Numbered from the stretch's first letter, positions 47,304-60,900 are shown. The stretch is DNA of 64,000 bases from Eonycteris spelaea (GCA_003508835.1 PUFA01000539.1:165035-229034), one strand, 5' to 3'. Notes: generated by a model from the sequence alone, not told the origin. Numbers and translations are program-made.

Positions 47304-47319
47304 GGGGGGGGGGGCGGGG
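47304..47319. repeat. G-run (11 G, C, 4 G)
   Basis: A long G homopolymer interrupted once; it could support a G-quadruplex. It lies shortly after the L1 tail. Confidence 0.8.
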
Positions 47320-48050
47320 AATCATCCATGATGAGAGAAAGAAAAATCCCTATCTCAGGCTATTTCCCAGGGAAACCTAACCTAAGATCTGTGCTTAACA
47401 GGATCGGTTACCCTCTCTGTTGTGTTACCATAAATCCTCTCTCATTTCTTTTTAATGGTACTTACCATTCTGTGTCACAATTTTTTTTCACATGCCTATA
47501 AACCTTAATAGGCTGTGGAATCTTTGAGCACAGGAAATGTGTATATTTTTTTCCTCTTTTAAATTCCTAGCATATATGTAATAGGAACTTTAAAAATGGT
47601 AGGTTTGAACTTAATTGAAAATAAAGGCCAGATCACAGTAGATAAAAGAATGAATACAAGTGAGATAGTGGAGACAATAAACGTAGTGACAGGTTATCCT
47701 TTCCCAAATGTAAATGTGCCTCATAGTATCATTATTGGCTTACCTATTTTATTCCCCAACTTGACTATGGATGAGATAGCAAAGACAAGTTTTTCAGTAA
47801 TTAGTCTCTGGCCAAAAGAAATTTTTACAAGACACAGTAGCTTGTTCCATTCAAATATCTCAAAACAAGACCACACGGACAGGACTAAAAATTTCACACA
47901 TTGTTTCAGCATTTTTGAAGCCCATATTCATTATCATTTACCTACTTATGCACAATTATTTCATATTTCACAAATGATCCCAGTTTATTACCATGTTGCC
48001 TCATTTATAGGAGTCTGTGCATGGTGGATGTGTGACAGTCATAAAGTTTC
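47320..48050. other. Intergenic with an unexplained 152-codon open frame
   Basis: The frame 47596-48054 on the plus strand is longer than most around it, but its product has no domain I recognise and the region is AT-rich. I do not call it a gene. Confidence 0.4.
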
Positions 48051-48330
48051 CTGAGCATTTGTTATGTATAAATACTATGTGATCAATGTTGGGAGCAAGA
48101 AGGTTGATAAGAAAGAATAAAAAGTGTCTCTATGCTGAAGGAGCTAAGCTAACTAGAATCATGGCATACATAGCCAGGATCACTTACAGAGGACCTCGTC
48201 AAATTAATTAATAATTAAAGCTGAGCCTGTAAGGTCTGAGAGGGTATAGCATGATGGGATGATAAGCAAGCATCAGGTCAATCAAGAAAGAAAGTTTTCT
48301 GGAGAGAAATTTTCCTCAAGTGTGCTGATG
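48051..48330 (+). repeat. L2 LINE fragment
   Basis: L2-type words: GAGCATTTGTTATGTATAAA, TGTTGGGAGCAAGAAGGTTG, GCTGAAGGAGCTAAGCTAAC, GAAAGTTTTCTGGAGAGAAA. Confidence 0.55.
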
Positions 48331-48602
48331 AACCTATTTTAAAAGACACTTTATCAATATTCTTGCCTACCTTATGCACTCCTTCTCATTGCTACTTAGA
48401 ATTTCAAGACATGGTTCTATTCATACTATACCAAACACTGGAACATATTGAGTGGGTGATGACCAGTCTGTATTGCAAGCTGGGTGTCTTACCGAGCTAG
48501 TGCTACTGATGAGAGTGCCATTAGTCCAAGTACTGGCCCTCATATTTATGAACCTATGAAATTATTTTCTCAATGAACCCAAGGTGAACAGGTTCTCCAT
48601 GA

Positions 48603-48815
48603 GGGATCAGCAACTTTTTCTGTAAGGTGTAAATATTTTAGACTTTAGAAACCGAAGTTTTTGTTCACAATACTCAACTCTGCTATTGTAATGTGAAAGC
48701 AGCCACAGGCAATATGTAAATGAATAGATGTGGCTGTCTTCCAATAAAAACTTTATTTATAAAAAACAGGTGGCTGGCCAGATTGGCGCACAGGTTATAG
48801 TTTGCCAATGCCTAC
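48603..48815 (+). mobile_element. Short hAT-type DNA transposon (non-autonomous)
   Basis: Opens with ATCAGCAACTTTTTCTGTAA, contains CAACTCTGCTATTGTAATGT and CCAATAAAAACTTTATTTAT, and closes with TAGTTTGCCAATGCC. Ends are imperfect inverted repeats. Same family as 43232-43440 but in the other orientation. Confidence 0.75.
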
Positions 48816-50480
48816 TATAGAAGATTGACTCACACTTATCATATTTCTAAGAGTCATTAATCAGCCACAGAAGGACTCATATATAACCAAAACAGTTACC
48901 TGCACAGAACACCTATCATACAATTGACCACCAGTGTAACTAAACTACAAATCAGAAGTTGTTTCATAAGCAGTGGGTCAGGCAAATGAAATTGTTTCCA
49001 TGGTTTTTGTTCTACCAGAAGACTCTGAGAAAAATGGTTTAAATGGAAGTGTCTATTTGGCAGATCTCTGGAACAAGTAAGAAAGTACAGCAGTAAAACA
49101 GGAAGGAAGAAGGAACGCCAGTAAAATTCTCATTGATGAGCAAGATGACTAAGGGGAACTAGATTAATCTCCTTGAAGAACATGCCTTAGATTTATCCCA
49201 CTCATGAAGCAAGGAGCTGGGATATTTTATGCATAACTTCAAAAGTTATTGGTTGAGTGTTACTTTGGGTAGGGGAGTGTTCAGAGAGAGGGCTGTGGTG
49301 TCCCAAGAGAGGCTTCCCCAGAGACTGCACTTTCTTTTGCATTGGCTGCTAGAGCTTATAGTTCTGTCTAGAGGGACTGATCACTTCTGGCCACCTGTTA
49401 ACCTATTCCAAAAGAAATCAGGACAAATTCCATGGTTATAGCTAAATACAAGGATAAGGAGGATCACAACTCTTTCTTTTTCAGGCCATGTGGACCCTTG
49501 GGGGTTGTAACCAGAGAGAGTTACTCTGGAAGCAACTGTGTCAAAATAGAGTGGGTATGCACTCTCTGGGCCCACACCCAAGTGTGGAACATAATCCCAT
49601 AAAAGGAGAAACTCTGTAAAGCTGGTATACTCAGAGTAAAATAATTCCTCCTGGAAATCAAGCAACAACGTAAGCCTAGCAGTTGAGAGCATAGGTTTTG
49701 GCATCCTGCAGACCTGAAGTAGACTACTGTCTTTGTTACTTCGCTCTGCTGCATGGTATAATCATCCAGATATAATTATGAATACCTCATTGAGTATGCT
49801 ATGAAAACTTCACTCTCACAAAAGCATTTGAGGGCAATGTAAACTTAAGATTCCACAGTGGCAATCAAGAAGGAATTCACATCATACTACCCAAAGCAAT
49901 CAACTTTAAAATCTCTATTTGACATTTATATTCGCCCAAGTTGCTTCTTAACATTCCTGATACAATGATTTTCTCTCTGTCCTTCCTCCATACAAGCACC
50001 ATTGTCATCTTCTCCATGCTTTTATCCTTACCCCTACCCACTTTCTCTTCCATCTTGCTATGCATTTAAGCCACCTCCAGCTCTTCACCTCAGCAACATA
50101 AAGGGTTCCCAGTTAACAGGAACCATCCTCCTTATAAGGCAAGTGGGAGTCTATGTTATTGGTTGCAAAGGGTGGGGGGAATTATTTCTAATGCCTCATG
50201 TTTCTATAAATGACTTTTCCTTAATTGATTTCCCCCCGCTATATTCCCACTTCATTCTCTAAGAAATACATGGGAGATACAGTTCTAGCCTCTCTGCACT
50301 CCATCGTCCACTTGCCCCTAAGGGTGAAGGAGTAACTTTTCTGATCAGAAACACTAGGAAAAGGAAAAGAGTAGGTGAGTGGCAGACTTGGAGGCGTGGT
50401 ACTAATATCACCCTTCAAGAAAGAACTTGCCATTCAGTTGCAACAAGCAAGGCTATAAGACAGCTTCTAGATTTTGAAGG
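48816..50480. other. Intergenic with a MIR-like fragment at about 49675-49830
   Basis: No gene is supported. The words AGCAGTTGAGAGCATAGGTT and TGCAGACCTGAAGTAGACTA near 49680 resemble the MIR head. Other open frames in this stretch are short and anonymous. Confidence 0.45.
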
Positions 50481-50735
50481 CCATGTTCTTCTTGGGCAGC
50501 CCTAACCAATGACTGAACATAGCATGAGTGCTAAGGCCTGACCATTTCTGCAAAATGCGGTATTCCTTTAATAAGCAGTGTTTGCTCTGGGACTCCCCTG
50601 TGGGTTTGCTGAGACTTTGTCAAATTTGCATTGAGAGTCCAGGCTCTCACAGGCTTTACTCAGCAAAAAGCTTTTTGCACTCCTAACTGTGTCTCAGAGT
50701 CAGCCTCCCAGAAGACCAACTAACACAGTGTGGCT
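50481..50735 (+). mobile_element. LTR-like fragment
   Basis: Contains CCTAACCAATGACTGAACAT, CTGTGTCTCAGAGTCAGCCT and CCCAGAAGACCAACTAACAC, the layout of a 3' LTR end. Family not determined. A (CT)n run (50742-50765) follows. Confidence 0.4.
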
Positions 50736-50765
50736 GTACAGCTTCTCTCTCTCTCTCTCCCCCTC

Positions 50766-53700
50766 TATCCAAAGGGTTCACACACTCTCACAAACTCCAT
50801 ATGTTGAGTTCCCCAGGGAATAATTTCCCCTTACAAGTGGGAGGCTACATTCTTGCATGTTGGATGATGTTAGGGAGGGAGGTTTTGGTGAACCCATTAC
50901 AGCCATACAGTTTCATTCTATAATTCAAACTTAGAGTGATAAAGCTGATATTTTTTACCTCTATCTGTGTGATTTTGTGTCTTATATCTGAATATGTTTT
51001 TGACACAGGAAGGAAACAAAAAAATAGTTTATTTATTCCCTCAACTCCAGCATGAATGGAAAAAAATTCTCAGGTATTCTTGGAATATTTTATTTTCTGT
51101 AGGCCACATAGCAAATTCCTTCTGCTCTTTTGTAATGAATTCATTTTCTTTAATTCCTCAAAGGAATAATCTTAAAAGGTGATGAATATTTAGCAGAGTG
51201 ACAGACAGAATTTGATTAAAACACTATTGCAATAATTACTTCTGCAGATGGACCTATTGCCTCCTTGAAGATTTGCAGATATAAAAATAGAATGTCTAGA
51301 CCGTGAGCATGAGGCTTTCCTAGAATGTTGGTATGTGGGTGTATATGCACAGTGGGAGAATTGATCAATCCTATATAGGTTTCTCAAAAAGGTGCTTTAG
51401 CAGGTAGGCTTTAGGGTACCAGTCCTCTCATAATCTCTGTTTTTAGGAACTACCCCGCATACAGTATTTGCTAAAGTGTTGGTCTGCGCAGCCAAGTTTG
51501 TGCCATGGCAACTCTACCTTCCTTCCAAAATGCCTGGCCCGGCTTGCCTCCATTGCCTACCTGTAGCATCATTTACTGTTGATGTCCAACCTATAGCCCC
51601 TCAACTAAACCAGGAGATTTTCTGCAGCTTCGGTGCACAGTTAGTTGTTCCCATACTCACCAGAGGTTTCTTACCTCAAGTGTCTGTATTTCAGTGACTA
51701 AGGGTGTCCTCTAACTACAGGAGTATGCTAGGTTTCCGTGGAGGGCAGGGCAGAAGTACCAGGGAATCTAATGCTCTCAGAGTGACTACCAATTAACAGA
51801 GGACAGGCATTGGTGGATATAGCCCCAATTTCTTCACTCTTTTGGAAGGACAATTCTACAGAATGAGCCACACAGTCTCTCAGAGGGTCCTCAGTAGAAG
51901 TGAGCCCCATAGCAATAACCTATTTATTAATATATCTTTTATTAAATTTCCCCCTTTCTGTTTTTCCCCTCTCTATGCTTCCTGGCATCACTATGAAAAT
52001 TAACTACTTCTACCCAAACCCTTTTCTCAAGACCTACTTTTGGGAGAACTCAAACCTAGTTATCACTCTTGGTCCTATCAGATTTTCTTCAGGAAATTGG
52101 AGAAATGAGTGAGTTGGTTAGAAAACAGAAAGAAGCAGACATGTGGAATGCAACTGAGTCACAGAAATTTTAGAGATTTATGGTGAAGAGCCAGAAACTC
52201 TTATAGTGACTGTCTCCAGAAAGGCTTTGAATACAGAACCCCTCTCTAGTTCAAACTCCTAGGAGACCTAGACCCATGTGCATGAGCTTGCATGCTGCTA
52301 GTTAAATTATATTTCTGTTCCTTGTAAGCTAAATAGAAGGTCAAATGAATTTAAGCATGCTCCAAATATATCTTTTTATATCAGATCAGTTTCATTTGTA
52401 ATGGAGAAGCTCAGGCAGCTAGCAGGTTCATCATTAATGACAATAGTTCTTAACTATAACATTCTAAAACATGAGAAAGGCTCTGGTTCCAACAATTACT
52501 CATTATTAAATTATTTTGAAGTTTGGAAGGTAGGACTAAAAACATTTCTATAGAGAGCTACTTGGTTCATTTTGTTTCATTTGGTTCTCATTAGTTTCTG
52601 AGGATAGAGTATCCTATTTGAAGGCCCATGGTCTCATGTAACTTCACCTTTCTTAGACAGCCCAGTGATTACTGACTAAAAATTAATAATTCTTCCAAGC
52701 CAATTTTTAAAAACATTATTACAGCTTAGTAAGAGGGAGTGCAGGGATAGGAGTCGGTAGCCAGTAGGACCTCCATCAGAGTGAGGTTTCTTCTCTGAGG
52801 AAGACAACCACAACCACGTTTTCAAGATCCCTTCTATTCAACTAGTTACCTCAGCAGAGCAGAGAGCAGGGGAATTGAATGTGGAAAGGGGGACCCTGCA
52901 ACCATAGTTGGAGCCTTGGGAAATATGTTCTTTTGGTCATTATCATTGCCTATTCCATAAGTAAGCCCAAATAGATAAAGTCACCCTTATTAAGCAAACA
53001 TCTCTGCAACCAATCGATAAAGGATTCAGGTTATGCAGACCATGGTTTCATCCAGCTTGTGTGTTTTTGGATTTGGAGATGATGCTCTGGGAGTTCCTTT
53101 GTGAGTTCTCTTCTTCTAAAGGGATATCTGTGCAATGTTGGCTTCCTAGGAAAGAGACTCAGTAGGCTCCATCGTGGGTTGCCATGCAAGCGCTGTAGAC
53201 TGTAGGGCTTGGCAGGAGAAGGAGGCCTGGAGACACTATATAAGCTGAGATTCTTGGTGTGGATCCTCAGGTGCAGGGCTGAATCAAACTGGCTGACACT
53301 GCAAGGAACCATACTTAACTCTTTCTCATGCCAAGTTTTATATGGTGCAGATCTCAGAAGGCTATTAGGTACCTCCTGGCATGTACACTTTCTTGCTCTT
53401 TATGCTATGCTGAAAATATACTGCTAATAAATCTGAAAGGCCCCATTTAACTAAATGTCAAAGATGTTATTACCAATAATAGATAAACCAACATCATGTG
53501 CCTCCTGTTGTGATATCCTAAGAAGGAAACAAGCCATTTCTGTAGTATTTCTGCCAGAAAAGCACATAAATCAAATCTAATCATGAGGACACATCAGATA
53601 AACTCTAATTGAGAAACTCCTACAAAACAGCAGGCCTGTATTCTTTAAGAATGCCTGTACCATGAAAGACAAAAAGGTACAGGCTAAGAACTAGTCCACA

Positions 53701-53939
53701 TTAAAGGAGGCTAGAGAGATATGACGACCAAATACAATACATAAATCTGGATTGGATCTAGGGGGAAAATTCCAGAAAGGCATTATTACAATCATTGACA
53801 AAAATTGATTATGGACTGTGTATTACAAAATAGCATTATATCAATGTTAAATTTCCCAAATTTGTTACTTGTAAGATAATTACCTTGTTCTTAGAACATA
53901 TATGAAGTTAGCTGCACTCATTCATTATTTTAGTAAAAG
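50766..53939. other. Intergenic, no gene seen
   Basis: About 3.2 kb with no credible gene and few recognisable repeats. Open frames (51476-51697, 53031-53312, 53209-53427) are short and match no family I know. It may include lineage-specific unique DNA. Confidence 0.45.
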
Positions 53940-53954
53940 TAAATAACACATAGA

Positions 53955-56192
53955 AAGGTTTTATTTTAATTTATTTTAGTCTTAAGTATACAGCACATTG
54001 GTTTGACATCTATATAGTTCATAAAATGATCCCCCAATTGCTCCCTCCCTCCCTTGAACTGCTATCTAGCCATTATATTAATGCTAACTGTATTCCCTAT
54101 GCTGTGCTCCCCATCCCCGTGACCATCCATCAACTACTAATTTATACTTCTTTAACCCTTCACCCCATTCTCCCAGCTCCCTCTGTCCTCCTCCCCTCCC
54201 CTCTGTCTGTCAACAAATTGTACACTATATTTGTGAGTCTGTTTTTCATTGGTTTGTTCTTTTTATTCCTTATATTCCACATGTAAATGAAATCATATAG
54301 TGTTTATCTCTTTCTCTGTCACTTAAATAACTTCTAAGTCCATCAAAGCAATATCTTTTCTCTATTCCCTTCCTTTCAGTCTCTGTGTGTCTTTTAATCT
54401 GAAGTGAGACTTTTGTAGTCAGCATATATTCCTATTTTTAATACATGTTTTTTCTTCTTAAAGAAGTCCTTCCAACATTTCCTATAATACTGGATTGGTG
54501 GTGATAAATTCCTTTCGCTTATATTTGTCTGGGAAGCTCTTTATCTGTCCTTCAACTCTAACTGATAGCTTTACTGGATAAAGTATTCTTGGTTGTAGAT
54601 TCTGGGTCTTCATCACATTGAACACTTTTTTGTCAAGCTCTTCTGTCCTGCATAGTCTCTTTTGAGAAATCAGTTTTATGGGTGTTCCCTTATAGGTAAC
54701 TATCTGTTTTTCTCTTGCTGCTTTTAATATTCTTTCTTTTTATTTAACCTTTGACATTTTAATTATAATGTGTCTGGATGTGGGCCTCTTTGGATCCCTG
54801 GTGTTTGGAATTCTCTGAGCTTCCTGGGTTTTATGTCCATTTCCTTCACCAGGTTAGGGAAGTTTTCCATCATTATTTCTTCAAACAGCTGTTCAATATC
54901 TTGATTTTCTTCAGTTACGCCGATCAGATGGACTCTTAATAGTGTCCCACATGCACTTTAAATGATTTTTATAGTCTTGGCATCTTATCTCTTGCCATTC
55001 TGATTGTGTGTCCTTGGCTTTCACATACACTAGATAGGGCATTTGATCCTCATCTTTATCCACTTCATTTATTCCATTAATATACTTTCATCTCAGATAT
55101 TTTATTCTTCATTTCTGAATGGTTCCCTTTTATAATTTCCAATTCATTTTTATGTTTTTTATCTCTTTGTTGAAGTTCTCACTGAATTTATCTACACTTC
55201 CCAAAAGTTCATTGAGCATCTTTATAACCAGTGTTTTGAACTCTGCATCTGTTAGATTACTTGACTCCATTATATCTGGATCTCTGTTCTGTTCTCTCAT
55301 ATGGTTTCTGTTTGTCTTCCCATTTTGGCTGCCTTTCTGTGTCTGTTTCTATGTACTAAGCAAAGCTCCTAAGTCTCCCGGTCTTATTAGTGTGGATTTG
55401 TGAAGTAGGTGTCCAGTGGCACAGTCCTGAGAGGGTTCAGCTAGGCCAAATTTAGCCCAAGCCTCTACCTCTCCAGGGCCACCTGTTAAGATTCAGCAAG
55501 CAATCCACAGATGCTGTGCTTATAGTTGCCTCAAAAGGTCACACAGAAACCGAGGCCAGTTGCCTCCAGTGTGAGTGCGTCTAGGTGCTGCTCAGCAAGG
55601 GAGCACCTGACTTGCCAAGGACACACCTGGTGTGGCTTGGGTGGGGCCTGAATTGGGGAAGCGGGGTTTCAGGAATTCTCTGGTGGAGCGCCTCCGTTAT
55701 CCAGTTTGATGACGTCAGGGCTATGGAGGCCCTGTGTTTGCGCACTAGGAGGGAGGAGGGCTCAACAGGGAACAATGGACACCACCGGGACTTTTATACC
55801 GGCGAGTCTCGCCTTGGCCCTTACTCCAACAGTGATCTCCCGGTTAGACCCTGGTGCACCCTGTACACAGCCTAAACGGCACTGGTGCTTAGAGTGAGAG
55901 GATCCATCACCTGGAAAATCCACTTCCCAAAGCGGCCCCTTTAAGAGGCTTCTGCTGCTGCCACAGCCTCTGTCTCACTCAGCTGCTTGAGACCAAAACA
56001 GCCCCGTGTTCTCGCTCTGTTTTACCTTCTGCCATGGCAGGGTGATTTCTTGGATTTCTCCATAGTTGTATTGATTTGATCATCAAGATTCCCAGGCAAA
56101 TTTTTCTTTGCTTCTGCTCCTTGTTTCTGTCACAACTTTGATTTGGTCACCAGAAGGATGAACAGAGCCTCTATCATCTACGCCACTTTTTT
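53955..56192 (-). mobile_element. L1 with intact 5' end on the minus strand, most of ORF2 deleted (copy 2 of the subfamily)
   Basis: Read on the minus strand, the 5' end is GTGGCGTAGATGATAGAGGC at about 56192-56165. 5'UTR runs to about 55400 and ORF1-like sequence to about 54450. Only a trace of ORF2 (about 54370-54450, AGTGAGACTTTTGTAGTCAG on the plus strand) remains before the 3'UTR (53955-54360). Open frames such as 55119-55403 and 55585-55875 lie inside it and are antisense to the element. No coding capacity remains. Confidence 0.8.
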
Positions 56193-58100
56193 CCCCTCCC
56201 TCGAAAAGTTTTTTTTTTCCTTTTAAGCCTCCCCCACTCCCTAAAAGGTTTTTTTAAATATGCTCATGCCGCAGTAGAAAGAAAAAAAAATCATTACTAC
56301 TAGCTCTACCAACAATAACTGAGCATTGTGGGATGAAGTTACTAAATCACTCCTAGACTAAGTTTTCTATAAAAAAGAAAAGCTAGTCTAGATAGTCTTT
56401 AGGATGAATTCTTGTTCTCACAGGACTTCCCTTTCCACATTCACTCTAATGACACCAAGTCATAAGCTCTTTTCAAGTGTATTTATTCTTTATTGATTCA
56501 TTTATATTATGCATCCTTCTTCCTGAATGCAAAGCCACAAACCGGCAACAGTGACCAGTTTCAGTATAAATGTCTGGAAATGCAATTAATGCGTTTTATA
56601 ATAGAATGGTACTAACAGGAAGTATAATTAATTCAGAGGTATTCTTCTAGAATAACCTTGGGTTTTAGTATAGGTTTATTTACCCATAGTGTCAAAAGGA
56701 TACAGCTGAGTATATTGCAGAACATCATTACATCTGACACATTTTAAGAGGGGAGAAGCAGTTTATATTTCAAGTAAATTTTTAAAAATGGTAAGAAAAA
56801 GTAATGTATAGTTTCACCAACAGATTATGACATTATCAGCTGGCAGTATTAGACTTACTCCAACAGCTAGCTTAGAGTAATGAATCTGAGGCAAAATTGA
56901 TTGTGAAGTTTTGCGGCTTAAACCTGAAATAACCATCCTGCTGACCTAAGAGAAATCCATACAGTTAAATTGCTTTAGGGAGCATAAGGATCTAGAAAAT
57001 TCTGCTTCTAAAGAGTAAAGCATCGTTTTCATTTTGAGACCTACTTTCGGGCGCTAAATTAAACTTTAGATGGCCTAAGCTTCATTTCTGTCTCTAAAAG
57101 ACCCAATTCACAAATTTTTCATGCTTCCAGTTCAGAAAGCTAGCAATGGTAGTCTTTCCTCAGTTGAATTATAAGCCTCATTTGGCTTAGTTAATAATTA
57201 CAGTCATTATCATTAAAAAAAATTCTAGATCACGTTAGTTCCTTATTTTTAATTTATTATTTATTTTTTTTGCAAAATAGAGTGAGGTATGAATGTTTGT
57301 CCTGGTCATTTCGCATTCAGAAACTAATACTGGCTTTATTGCTAGGCTGTTGACATTCCTAGAGGTCAACTGCAAAGCAAGGAGTTAGTCAGGATAAAGT
57401 AACTTATGTCAAGAATTGATGACTGCACCATGTTACAGCATTGTTTTTTTCCTTCAACACAAATGTACTGAGTCACTGTGCCCCCCAACTCTGTCATTCT
57501 TGGAAGATGACTTGGTTTCTCTGTCCCCAAAATGTTTCTATCTGTAAAATGGAATATAATTTTGCTTTCTTGAAGATCAATAAACTGAACTATCTTCTTA
57601 GAAGAACAAAGAGTTCTTACTTCAGTAGGAAGTGTGAATCTGGAAATGTATGACCTTCCTTTTGTTCTTTCCCAAAGCTTCAGTGAAACAATAGGAAAGG
57701 TTTTTAAGATAGAAACCTGAAAGGATAAGTACAATAGTATATAAGGCAACGGCAACAAAATTTGGAAACAGGAAAGCAGTAAATGACCTAGAAAACCTGA
57801 GAAAATGTGAATCCTGAACTGGCAGCAGGAAAAGCTTAGGTGACCTGACATACCCAGAAGCACCTTGAAAAGCTTAGGAATTGGTGATAACCTTGGAAAT
57901 TGGGGTGAGGGTAGGACTGAAAGCAGGAGAATTGAGTGAAATTTGTTTTATGAAACATTTAGAGTGCAGATCCCCTACTTAATTATGTGCAGCATTGACC
58001 ACCCTGCCCACACTCGCAGCAACTGAAGATTGGTGTTTGGAGATGATAAAACAGAGGACTTTTGACTGTGAGGACAGCGGGAGAGCTGAAGTCAGGAGTG
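56193..58100. other. Intergenic with an unexplained minus-strand open frame of 165 codons
   Basis: T- and A-rich runs at 56208-56290. The minus-strand frame 57366-57863 is the longest unexplained one in the window. It is rich in Leu, Ser, Ile and Phe with no motif I recognise, no promoter signals and no paralogue. I do not call it a gene. Confidence 0.4.
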
Positions 58101-59300
58101 CTGTATAAAAAATAGGAGACTAAGTGAATATTTATTATACTGTATATTATTTATTGCCACTTTCCTCAGCCCTCTTCTTCTACTCAGATCTATAGCAATG
58201 GTAGCCAGATTTGTGCCTTCCGGCAGATTATAAAATAATCCTTCTTCTTAGATGTAGACATCAGATATTCCCCAAGGGAATATGTCAGTCAATTCACCAT
58301 GTTACCATATCACCACCATTCAACAGAACCCAACCTACTCTCATAGAGCTTTAAGTACTTCATTCTTAAGTATGAAAATACCAACCAAAGAGAGCAATCT
58401 TCTAAGTAAAGCCTCTAACCTAAAAGACAGAGGCCAACCAATACAAAATAAACAAACAAACAGAAAGAGGAGTGTTAGGGAGGAACTGAATTTGCAAGAA
58501 GAAAACTTCAAAGATGAGACTTTCATTAATATCCTCAGAGAGAAAAGAGAATATTGCATCCATAAAATAAGAAGAGGGTGCTAGTAAAAGGGACATTCAG
58601 AGACACCCCTCCCCCCGCCACACACACAAAAGGTATTTTAGGGATGAAACTTATGATAGAGAAATAAAAAGTTTAGGATATAAAGTTGATGAAGTCTTCC
58701 AGAAAGTAGAGCAAAAGAATACAAAGGGATATACAGAAAAGATAAGAAAAATTAAAGGACCAATCCAGACTAGTCCAGCATACAAATTAATGAAAATTAT
58801 AGAAAAAACAGAACAGTGGAAATGAAAAGGAAGGAGATTATTAAAGAACTAGTAATAAAAATGTCCTATAACTAAAGGACACAAGTGTTCAGTGTAAAGG
58901 GTCTATCAATTGCCCAGCAAAATTTAAAAAGTACCTACACCAAGGCATGTCATCATCAATTTTCAGAACCCTAGGGACAAAGAAATAATCCTATTTGCAC
59001 TAGAGAGGGGAAAACTGTTCATAATCAAAAGTCCAGAGATTAGAATGCTTTCAATTCTCTCAACAGCAGTCCAGTAACATAGAAGGCAATGGGGAAATGC
59101 CTTCCAGCTTCTAAGGGAAAATGATTCCCAAGCTAGAATTCTATTTAATTATCAATGAAGCGTCAGAGTAAGATGAAATATTTCATATAAGCACGTCCCC
59201 CTCCAAATTTTCTTCTTTAAGTCCTTTCTCAGGAACCTACTAGAAGATGAGCTCCATCAAAATTAGGGAATAAAAATAAGAAAAAGCGAGATAAGGACGA
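58100..59300 (+). mobile_element. L1/HAL1 ORF1-like remnant
   Basis: Contains GAAAAGAGAATATTGCATCC, CATCATCAATTTTCAGAACC, GCACTAGAGAGGGGAAAACT, AGGCAATGGGGAAATGCCTT, and ATTAGGGAATAAAAATAAGA. The layout resembles ORF1-derived parts of old L1/HAL1 elements. No intact frame; the segment 58282-58584 (100 codons) is a decayed piece. Confidence 0.5.
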
Positions 59301-60464
59301 CCGAGGACAGCAGATACAACTAAAGAAAGCCACGGAAATGTACAGGCTAAAGGGTTAGGAAAGATCATAAAAGTGTAGCTGTGCACTATAAGAGACCCAG
59401 CATCGCAGTTTGAAATGGTCAGTAGACTTTAGAGAGGTTACTCAAAATGTTACAAGGAGAGACACCCGAGTATCATAGGTGTTAGAGGAGATTAAGATAA
59501 CTATAGGAGAGTTGGGGGTTGAGCTGGAATAAGAATATAGAAAATTAAGCAAGCAAACAATTGGCAAATCATTACTCCAAGTAAATAAAGGGTTGTGCAA
59601 AAGCGAAAAAATAACCATTGTATTGCATGGGGCTCAGTTGTGAATAGCATTTATATAGTCAATGAAAAAATTTAATATTGAACTCAACTAATTATGCTGT
59701 AACTATACGAAAATGGTAGATGATGGTGCACATTGTGTGGTGGGGCTGGAAGGATGAAAGGTGAGCTAAATCTTCATCTTCAGTAATAGGGAGTTCAATA
59801 AGTAATGCGAAAAACTAAAAAACAAAGAAAGTGATAAGCAAGTTACTTAAAGATATCAAACTAATTAGCTGAAATGATTTAAAATTGTTACTATGGAAGA
59901 GGGAGTGATTTGACTTTTTATACTCTGTGCAAAATACAACTTTGATATAAATAAAAACTCAGTTAAAGAAAGAAGACATCAATAAGAAGACAGCAATAAT
60001 CAAAACACATCAAAATATATTTAAATTTATGCCAGGAAAACAACATTATTTTTGACAGATAGAAATTAAAGGGGAAAGACCAAATATTTATTTGCCTTTC
60101 CCGTATACACTGTATGTCAATGCAATCATATAGTTGATGAAGAATTTTTATTTATTAGAAGTATTATATCAATAAATGAAGGAAAAATAATGGAGTTAGA
60201 ATATTACCATCTTGTGACTCTAATGATATAATGAAATCTGGTAAGTGATCATTAGTGTCTACTAACTGAACAAAAGCAAGGAAAATCAGACATTACAAGA
60301 CCTCATGATGGAAGTACACAAGCTACCTATAAAGTATTTCTTGCCAAAAATTGAAATCAAGCAAGCCAAACCTCTAGAGAAATTTGAACACCAGCTGATA
60401 TAAAGGAATTGTTATTTAAGCATATCAATGATACCGAGGTTATTTAGTCTAGTGTTTCTTATGT
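59301..60464. other. AT-rich intergenic, possibly more old L1
   Basis: No gene. Parts (59600-59960) may be the 3' end of the neighbouring L1/HAL1 remnant. Confidence 0.4.
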
Positions 60465-60650
60465 TTTAGTAGAGGGTTCTCAAACTTGAATGTACATCAA
60501 CATAAAAGGGGAGCAATTATAAAACAGATCACTGAGCCCTCATCCCAGAGTTTCTATTATGGTAGATATTTGGGGAGACCCTGAGAATGTGCATTTCTGA
60601 CTAGTTTCCAGGTGATGCCAAAAGCTGCTGATATAGGACAACACATTGAA
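60465..60650 (+). mobile_element. MER5A-type hAT remnant
   Basis: Good match in order: GAGGGTTCTCAAACTTGAAT, GATCACTGAGCCCTCATCCC, CAGAGTTTCTATTATGGTAG, GAGAATGTGCATTTCTGACT, TTTCCAGGTGATGCCAAAAG. Confidence 0.8.
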
Positions 60651-60699
60651 AAGATACATTAGAGATACATTCTGGAAGTAGTCACAGATGTAATTATAT

Positions 60700-60900
60700 G
60701 ACGTTTGAGATTTGCTTCAAAATAATCTGGGAAGGAGAGAAAGAGTAGAAAGGGGATAATCATTATAAGGATCAATCATTGACTGGCAATTGGGCAACTG
60801 GAATATTAAAGCATGGAGGTTCCTTATATTTTTATGTTTATTTTTATATATGTTGGACATTTTCTATAATAAAATTTTTTAAAAAGGGAGAAAGGAAAAA
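60700..60900 (+). repeat. Old L1 3'UTR fragment
   Basis: Words TTTGCTTCAAAATAATCTGG, GGGAAGGAGAGAAAGAG and GTTGGACATTTTCTATAATA, as at 27040-27240. Confidence 0.6.

Noticed and set aside
47596..48054. Plus-strand open frame of 152 codons as a gene
   Set aside because: No domain recognised and AT-rich context; it directly abuts an L2 fragment.
55119..55897. Plus-strand frames of 63-96 codons
   Set aside because: They are antisense to the minus-strand L1 5'UTR/ORF1; similar frames occur antisense to the other two copies (46552-46776, 63317-63658).
57366..57863. Minus-strand open frame of 165 codons as a new gene
   Set aside because: The product is Leu/Ser/Ile/Phe-rich with no motif, no promoter or second exon signals, and such lengths occur by chance in this much sequence. 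A search for a conserved orthologous frame would decide.
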